Source: Flavobacteriales bacterium (lineage in GTDB: Bacteria; Bacteroidota; Bacteroidia; Flavobacteriales_E; Vicingaceae). From it: DNA of 53,513 bases. Every line of letters starts with the position of its first letter. Positions within the stretch are counted from its first letter, which is position 1. Location of the stretch: positions 1 to 53,513 of the forward strand of contig JAJCYO010000098.1 of NCBI GenBank assembly GCA_029262875.1, read 5' to 3'. Under the pieces are notes generated by a model, which had not been told where the DNA came from, ran no database searches, and worked only from the letters and a program-made list of their open reading frames with translations. Below are positions 48,482 to 53,513 of this stretch, one piece after another. The position numbers and the translations under genes are program-made.

Positions 48482-49582
48482 ATGTTAAAGCAGTTTTTTA
48501 TTATCTGTTCCGGTTCGGATACAGAAATTCTCAAAGGATGTAGTAAAGGTGAACAAAACAAATATGCGGGCATAGGCGCTACAGTGTTTTTCACGGCAGT
48601 AATGGCATTTATAGCTTCTAGTTACGCACTGTATACCGTGTTTGACAATTGGTTAATAGCCGCTTTTTTTGGAATGATTTGGGGGCTCCTTATTTTTAAC
48701 TTGGATCGGTTTATTGTTTCCACCATTAAGAAAAGAGACAACATCTGGAAAGAATTGATACAAGCTTCACCAAGAATAGTGTTGGCAATTATTATCGCCA
48801 TTGTTATTGCTAAACCCTTAGAGCTTAAGATCTTTGAAAAGGAAATTAATCAAGTACTCTTAGAAGAAAAAAACGGACTAACCAAAGCCAATCAAAATCA
48901 AATTGCAACACAATATGCTCCAGAAATTAAGGGCTTACAGAAAGAAATTAAAACGCAACAACAACAAATAGATAGTAAGGAAGCTGAAGTAAATGCATTG
49001 TATGATACGTACATCTCTGAAGCTGAAGGAACAAAAGGGACGTTAAAAGTAGGTAAAGGGCCCGTTTATGCTGAAAAACGTCAAAAACATGATGCTTTGC
49101 TAACTGAATTACAACAATTAAAAGCAGACAACAAAGCAAAAATTAAAGCTTCAGAGGCTTCAATAGCAACACTCAAAAGTAATTACAAAGAACAAGTGGT
49201 CAGCTCACAACCGATTATTGACAACTATGATGGGTTAATGGCACGAGTTAACGCTTTAGGTGAATTGCCTTGGTTACCATCTTTCTTTATTTTCTTGTTG
49301 TTTTTAGCCATCGAAACAAGCCCGATTTTTGCCAAGATCTTATCTCCAAAAGGAGAATACGATTTTAAGTATGCTGATCAAGAAACGGCTATAGAAACAT
49401 GGGTAATGCAGAAAGTAAACGAGCGCAATGTGCTCTTAGATTCTGATGCGACCATTAACAATAAGGTATATAATGACATTATTGATGAAGAAGAGTTGTA
49501 CAATTACAAACGTAAAAAAGCAAGAGAATTGATGCAATTGCAATCAGACTCCTTTTTTAACCATCAAAAAGATGTCTTATAA
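48482..49582 (+). CDS. DUF4407 membrane protein
   Basis: A 366-residue membrane protein of family DUF4407. Three helices lie at about 27-50, 57-75 and 92-112 (AGIGATVFFTAVMAFIAS, LIAAFFGMIWGLLIFNLDR, IVLAIIIAIVIAKPLELKIFE). A long Gln/Lys-rich coiled coil fills about 120-245, followed by a fourth helix (about 258-280, WLPSFFIFLLFLAIETSPIF) and a cytoplasmic tail. The coiled coil would be outside the membrane. Function is unknown. TACATTTA (48451-48458), a near -7 box, precedes it. Confidence 0.82.
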   Translation: MLKQFFIICSGSDTEILKGCSKGEQNKYAGIGATVFFTAVMAFIASSYALYTVFDNWLIAAFFGMIWGLLIFNLDRFIVSTIKKRDNIWKELIQASPRIVLAIIIAIVIAKPLELKIFEKEINQVLLEEKNGLTKANQNQIATQYAPEIKGLQKEIKTQQQQIDSKEAEVNALYDTYISEAEGTKGTLKVGKGPVYAEKRQKHDALLTELQQLKADNKAKIKASEASIATLKSNYKEQVVSSQPIIDNYDGLMARVNALGELPWLPSFFIFLLFLAIETSPIFAKILSPKGEYDFKYADQETAIETWVMQKVNERNVLLDSDATINNKVYNDIIDEEELYNYKRKKARELMQLQSDSFFNHQKDVL

Positions 49583-49593
49583 AGAATGGCTGG

Positions 49594-50112
49594 TTAAGTT
49601 GAAAACTTCTCATCATTATAAGCTTCAGAACCGCCTTTTGGAATAGATAAAGAAGTCCAGTTATCATCCTGTACCATTTTACCGATGTATACGATTTGTC
49701 CTATATGATAAGCATAATGTGGCATTTGTCTATTAATGGCTTCTAAAACGGTATGAGGTTCATTCCGAATCAAAATGGTTTGATTTAAATCATTTGTTGT
49801 TAACGGAGTTATGGCATCAAAAACACATTGCCAGCCTTTATTCCATGCTTCTAACAACTCTTCTCTGGTATTAATGGTATCTTCAAATTCTGTATCACGA
49901 TTTCTCCATTCTTTTTCCCCGTCAGCCGTTAAAAAATCCATCCACCGAGAGATCATGTTGCCAGATAAATGTTTTACTATGGTTCCGATGTTATTGCTTT
50001 CATCGTTATAAGCCCAAAACAATTGCTCATCCGAGAGCTGAGCAAATGTCTTTTCTCCGAGTTCTTTGTACAATTTAAATTGCCTGATGGCACTTGAAAG
50101 GTAATCTGTCAT
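49594..50112 (-). CDS. DinB/DUF1572 family protein
   Basis: A 172-residue four-helix-bundle protein of the DinB-like superfamily. Probable metal ligands are His48 (TIVKHLSGNM), His131 and His135 (MPHYAYHIGQIVYIGK), the usual three-histidine pattern. Members are often thiol-dependent transferases (bacillithiol or related cofactors) linked to stress. It is seven bases downstream of an SDR gene, so the two form an operon. Confidence 0.85.
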   Translation of the reverse strand: MTDYLSSAIRQFKLYKELGEKTFAQLSDEQLFWAYNDESNNIGTIVKHLSGNMISRWMDFLTADGEKEWRNRDTEFEDTINTREELLEAWNKGWQCVFDAITPLTTNDLNQTILIRNEPHTVLEAINRQMPHYAYHIGQIVYIGKMVQDDNWTSLSIPKGGSEAYNDEKFST

Positions 50113-50119
50113 AACTCAA

Positions 50120-50830
50120 TTAAAATGGATTGGTAGCCCAAACGGTTACTTCAGGAACAAATCCTTTATCACGCATTTCAACTAAGTTCACAATGGTATC
50201 AGCAATTTCTTGAGGACCTAATTTATTCGACTCTTCTTGTCGTTCCGCTCTATCTTCATTGGCAAAGGCAGTAGCTACTTCACTTGGGTTAACCAAAGAT
50301 ACTCGAATATTGTGTTTTCTCAATTCTGCCTGCCAGCATTGTGTCATGCCTCTTACTGCAAATTTGGAAGCGGCATAAACTGTTCCTCTTTCAAACCCTT
50401 TAAGACTAGCTGTAGATCCAATATTTATGATGTTACCATAATCTTGCGCTTTAAAGGTTTTCACCACTTCTTGTGTCAAAAGGGCTAACCCAAACACGTT
50501 AACAGTGTAAACAGACTCCAAATCGGCTTGAGTAATTTCTCCTAAAGGTGGAAAAGTACCTATACCAGCGTTGTTGACTAAGGTATCCAATTTACCCCCT
50601 AAAAGTTCAATTGCCTTAGCTGTCATTCCTGGAATAGAAGAGAGGTCACCCACATCAAACAACAATGGAATGGCTCCAATTTCTTGAGCCACCTGATTCA
50701 ATTTTGTATCATCTCTTCCTGTGATGACCACTTTAGCTCCTTTGCTAATAAATTGTTTGGCTGTTTCTTTTCCTATTCCAGAACTTCCTCCAGTGATTAA
50801 AATGTTTGCGTTGTTAACTTCCATATCCAT
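50120..50830 (-). CDS. Short-chain dehydrogenase/reductase
   Basis: A 236-residue classical SDR with cofactor loop TGGSSGIG (13-20), NNAG (87-90), catalytic Ser139, Tyr152 and Lys156 (YAASK). The adjacent LKGFERGTVYAASKFAVRGMTQCW is typical of FabG-like reductases. Substrate unknown. A second in-frame ATG two codons later (50824) is equally possible. It is the first gene of an operon with the DinB-like protein. Confidence 0.88.
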   Translation of the reverse strand: MDMEVNNANILITGGSSGIGKETAKQFISKGAKVVITGRDDTKLNQVAQEIGAIPLLFDVGDLSSIPGMTAKAIELLGGKLDTLVNNAGIGTFPPLGEITQADLESVYTVNVFGLALLTQEVVKTFKAQDYGNIINIGSTASLKGFERGTVYAASKFAVRGMTQCWQAELRKHNIRVSLVNPSEVATAFANEDRAERQEESNKLGPQEIADTIVNLVEMRDKGFVPEVTVWATNPF

Positions 50831-50930
50831 CTATTTTTTGAGTTTTAAAATTAGGAAATAAAGTAGGAGAGTGGGTGTTCCATTCAACAGAATTTTTTCT
50901 TATATTTAGTGTCCCGTTAAATTCAACTAT

Positions 50931-51395
50931 ATGAAAAATTACATCTTATTTTTTGGAATATTTTTACTCTCCATAACTATACACGCACAAGAAGTTATTG
51001 CTACCCAAGGCGATAGTTATACCAATGGTGGTAACACCATAGATTTTACGATTGGGGAAACTGTTATTGAAACTGTCTCAGGGATAAACAATAGGTTAAC
51101 ACAAGGTTTCCACCAAACACTACTTACCGTTACAAGTGTTGAGGATTTAGATGTAACTATTTCTGTCACTATTTTTCCCAACCCCACTTCAGAAGATATT
51201 AACCTCGTTGTAGACAAGTATGAAGGAGTGACTTTCTCCCTCTATGATGTTGTTGGTAAATTGTTAACAAAGCAGACGCTTACAGCAACCAATACAAACA
51301 TTAACATTTCTACTTATTCTAAGGGAGTTTATTTATTAAAACTATCCCAGAAAGACAACAATAAAATAAAAACATACCGAATTATAAAAAAATAA
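50931..51395 (+). CDS. Small secreted protein with T9SS type A sorting domain
   Basis: A 154-residue exported protein with signal peptide MKNYILFFGIFLLSITIHAQ. The middle part (EVIATQGDSYTNGGNTIDFTIGETVIETVSG, LTQGFHQT) is a short beta-module found in many Bacteroidota secreted proteins. It joins a type A sorting domain (TIFPNPTSEDINLVVDKY to KTYRIIKK). There is almost no passenger, so it may act as a surface linker or as cargo for the collagen-like protein encoded four bases downstream. Confidence 0.82.
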   Translation: MKNYILFFGIFLLSITIHAQEVIATQGDSYTNGGNTIDFTIGETVIETVSGINNRLTQGFHQTLLTVTSVEDLDVTISVTIFPNPTSEDINLVVDKYEGVTFSLYDVVGKLLTKQTLTATNTNINISTYSKGVYLLKLSQKDNNKIKTYRIIKK

Positions 51396-51399
51396 AACG

Positions 51400-52251
51400 A
51401 TGAAAAGAAATTTACTATCACTCCTCATTGCAATGACTGTTGCAATAAGCTCATTTGCTCAGAGTCCAGAAGCTTTTAAATATCAATCTGTAGTTAGGGA
51501 TGCCTCCCAAAACGTTATTCCCAATCAAGCTATAGGATTAAGGTTAACCATCAACCAAACAACACCTACTGGAACAACGGTTTACCAAGAAACTTTTGCT
51601 CCAACTAGTAATGCTTACGGCTTAATCAATTTAGAAATAGGTACAGGAACTGTGGTTAGCGGAGTATTTGCTTCTATTGACTGGTCTGCCGGTCCTTATT
51701 ATGTAGAGACAGCAATGGATGTTACCGGGGGAACGACTTATGTTGTTATGGGAACTTCCCAATTATTAAGTGTTCCTTACGCGTTGTACTCAAAAACATC
51801 TGGTAGTTCTACTCCTGGCCCAGCGGGACCAACTGGTCCTGCAGGACCTACCGGAGCAACAGGTGCTACGGGCCCACAGGGACCTCAAGGTCCAGCAGGT
51901 TCAAGTGCGACTACCACTGAGTATAAAAAATTATTTATGGCAACAGCCAATAATTTTATGGTTAATCTGCCATGGATACAAATTTATACCAATGGTGTAA
52001 ATGGAGAGTTGGTCGTTGAAGTACCTTCTACAGCATCAGCGTCAGCAAGAGTTAGTTATTCTAAAGACAATGGAGTTCCTGTGGCATCAACTGTGGCTGC
52101 TGGAACATCTGTTACGATAACAGGGCTTACTGCCGCAAGATTAGAATTAACATGTGGAGAATATTCAAATACAGGACCAGGAGGAGTATTGAACTGGATG
52201 GGAATTGGAATGGTTAACGGATGGATTATGGGGCATGTCCTTTATGAATAA
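51400..52251 (+). CDS. Secreted collagen-like repeat protein
   Basis: A 283-residue exported protein with signal peptide MKRNLLSLLIAMTVAISSFAQ. Residues 22-135 form a conserved Bacteroidota N-terminal module (PEAFKYQSVVRDASQNVIPNQAIGLRLTI to LLSVPYALYSKTSG). About ten Gly-x-y triplets (GPAGPTGPAGPTGATGATGP, GPQGPQGPAGS) follow, then a 115-residue C-terminal domain that may trimerise. Such proteins form short triple helices on the surface. It has no T9SS domain of its own but is four bases after a gene that has. Confidence 0.85.
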   Translation: MKRNLLSLLIAMTVAISSFAQSPEAFKYQSVVRDASQNVIPNQAIGLRLTINQTTPTGTTVYQETFAPTSNAYGLINLEIGTGTVVSGVFASIDWSAGPYYVETAMDVTGGTTYVVMGTSQLLSVPYALYSKTSGSSTPGPAGPTGPAGPTGATGATGPQGPQGPAGSSATTTEYKKLFMATANNFMVNLPWIQIYTNGVNGELVVEVPSTASASARVSYSKDNGVPVASTVAAGTSVTITGLTAARLELTCGEYSNTGPGGVLNWMGIGMVNGWIMGHVLYE

Positions 52252-52272
52252 TAAACAATTAAAAAAACATTT

Positions 52273-52527
52273 ATGGAAGTAATAGACAAAAGGTCTAATC
52301 TCTTTGAATTAGACGAAATTTACAAATACAAAAACCTTATTGACAGTTCGGATAGAGCAACGATAAAAGAAATTATCTATGCCGATGATGAACAATCAAG
52401 TTTGCTTTACAATGATTTTATTAAGCTGGTGGCAGACGAAGTAGACCATCAATTGAATAAAGCGGAATTCTCAGAACTAAAGGATAAGCTTATCATTAAA
52501 ATGAAGGAGCACTTACAAAACAAGTAA
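52273..52527 (+). CDS. Small acidic protein of unknown function
   Basis: An 84-residue soluble, helix-rich protein (SDRATIKEIIYADDEQSSLLYNDFIKLVADEVDHQL, LKDKLIIKMKEHLQ). No signal peptide or motif is recognised. It starts 21 bases after the collagen-like gene and may belong to the same operon, although it appears cytoplasmic. Confidence 0.55.
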   Translation: MEVIDKRSNLFELDEIYKYKNLIDSSDRATIKEIIYADDEQSSLLYNDFIKLVADEVDHQLNKAEFSELKDKLIIKMKEHLQNK

Positions 52528-52532
52528 GTCAG

Positions 52533-53513
52533 CTATTTTTTTACATGCGATTTTTGCCACTTTTTATCCCGCCAATCTTTTTGTTGTTCTTTGGTCAGAA
52601 AAGTCCATGCAACAATTCTACTACTCTTGTTCCCTTGTCCCATTGGGATAGTAATTACATCTACAACATTTTCATTTTCTAATTCTCTATAAACAGTTTT
52701 TAAATTACTTTGTTTTGAGATTAAAGTGGTAAACCAAAAGCAAGAAGTAGCAAACTTTTTACTTTCCCGCACCATGTTTCTTACAAAACGATTTTCACCC
52801 CCTTCACACCATAATTCATTGTTTTGTCCTCCAAAATTCTTTATAGGTTGCTGTTGTGTCGTACCCTTTAAGTTTTTAACCTTTCGTTTTGTACTGGCTA
52901 TGGCTTCTGCTTCCGAAGCATGAAAAGGAGGATTGCAGATGGAAACATCAATTTGTTCATCCTTTCTAAGCACACCATAAAACACATCTTTTGGATTTTC
53001 TTGTAGCCTAAATTCAGTTGATCCTTTTAAGCTTGGATTTTGTGCTACAATGCTGGTTGCATTTGCTATTGCTTGAGAATCAATATCAGTACCAATAAAA
53101 GACCACCCATATTCATCATTTCCAATAATTGGATAAATGCAATTTGCTCCCACACCAACATCCATACATTTTATAGTTTTTCCAGTAGGAATTTTTCCAT
53201 AATTGCTTTCTCCCAATAGTTGAGCAATATGGTGGATGTAATCTGCTCTGCCTGGAATAGGAGGGCAGAGATAGCCTTCAGGGATTTCCCAATAAGATAT
53301 GTTGTAGAAATGTTTGAGCAATGCCGTATTTAACATTTTTACTGCGGCTGGATTAAAGAAATCTATTGATTCATCTCCATAATCATTCACTTCTACGAAA
53401 GGAGCTAATTCTGAGCAACTATTAATTAGCGCTTTGAAGTCATAACGTTCACGGTGTTTATTTTTAGGGTGTAAACTTGTCTTCAGTTTGGGATGTATTT
53501 TTTTCTTTGTTTT
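52533..53513 (-). CDS. rlmF: 23S rRNA (adenine(1618)-N(6))-methyltransferase RlmF, 5' end outside window
   Basis: At least 326 residues, partial at the N-terminus: the frame stays open to the right edge and contains [14 protein letters not shown], which corresponds to the usual family start, before the first methionine (53390). The SAM-binding motif [16 protein letters not shown] and the catalytic [12 protein letters not shown] (N-P-P-F) are intact, as are [14 protein letters not shown] and the W-F-T-T segment. The enzyme methylates A1618 in 23S rRNA domain III. The 41 codons between 53390 and 53513 match the family, so the ATG at 53390 is not the start. Confidence 0.92.
   Translation of the reverse strand, partial: KTKKKIHPKLKTSLHPKNKHRERYDFKALINSCSELAPFVEVNDYGDESIDFFNPAAVKMLNTALLKHFYNISYWEIPEGYLCPPIPGRADYIHHIAQLLGESNYGKIPTGKTIKCMDVGVGANCIYPIIGNDEYGWSFIGTDIDSQAIANATSIVAQNPSLKGSTEFRLQENPKDVFYGVLRKDEQIDVSICNPPFHASEAEAIASTKRKVKNLKGTTQQQPIKNFGGQNNELWCEGGENRFVRNMVRESKKFATSCFWFTTLISKQSNLKTVYRELENENVVDVITIPMGQGNKSSRIVAWTFLTKEQQKDWRDKKWQKSHVKK

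Noticed and set aside
51812-51900. Short GGN-rich repeats that could suggest a CRISPR or satellite
   Set aside because: They encode Gly-x-y triplets in frame within a secreted collagen-like protein; no spacers are present.
1-53513. tRNA, rRNA, transposase or integrase genes
   Set aside because: Read through on both strands; no cloverleaf, rRNA segment or recombinase motif was found, although a covariance-model search would be more sensitive.

Overview
The window comes from a low-GC member of the Bacteroidota, most likely Flavobacteriales. Four kinds of evidence point there: type IX secretion (T9SS) C-terminal sorting domains at positions 2-178, 1353-3146, 8926-9930 and 50931-51395; a vertebrate-type pyruvate carboxylase; many short lipoproteins with an S-C lipobox; and promoter boxes of the Bacteroidota type (TAnnTTTG at -7, TTG/TTTG at -33). 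I see no tRNA, rRNA, CRISPR array, transposase or phage module. The genus cannot be fixed from the sequence alone.

Region 1 (1-7235) holds the tail of a T9SS type B protein, a Ycf48-like lipoprotein, and a tightly packed five-gene operon. That operon joins a LamG-type surface protein to a complete phosphorelay: hybrid kinase, HPt protein, NtrC-like regulator without a DNA-binding domain, and CheY-like receiver. It ends in a strong bidirectional terminator. Region 2 (7257-16482) carries lipoproteins, a T9SS protein, an O6-alkylguanine repair protein, a DUF2461 protein, an M14 carboxypeptidase, an IF2-N-like charged protein, a cyclophilin lipoprotein and an M15/SH3 peptidase. Region 3 (16488-20953) has a four-gene minus-strand operon (barrel, methyltransferase, DUF4442, nitronate monooxygenase-like) divergent from a MarR-led operon with two visible operators. 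Region 4 (21083-27914) contains pyruvate carboxylase, an LRR lipoprotein, a barrel, an unknown gene and an HTH-DUF4870 membrane regulator.

Region 5 (28137-32384) is an ECF sigma factor locus: sigma factor, single-pass SUMF1-like protein in the anti-sigma position, barrel, and VWA protein. The same 20-base motif (19 of 20 identical) precedes both halves. Region 6 (32436-35240) looks like a small accessory insert: three consecutive hairpins, a membrane protein plus TIR-like protein pair that could be a defence module, an orphan gene, and two tiny membrane proteins missed by length cut-offs. Region 7 (35272-38814) is a five-gene envelope operon on the minus strand. Region 8 (38976-41434) is a second ECF sigma/anti-sigma pair with its own TGTAAC promoter, then a lipoprotein.

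Region 9 (41440-44158) is a regulatory cluster. An AraC regulator and an SRPBCC protein share an 18-base direct repeat upstream, and an HxlR repressor is divergent from an SDR gene with two operator copies between them. Region 10 (44202-53513) holds SelO, an M23/LysM peptidase, a CotH-type protein split from its C-terminal domain by a frameshift, a DUF4407 protein, a DinB/SDR pair, a T9SS/collagen-like secreted pair, and rlmF running off the right edge.

The best candidates for undescribed systems are the ECF-SUMF1-barrel-VWA locus, the adhesin-plus-phosphorelay operon and the membrane/TIR-like pair.
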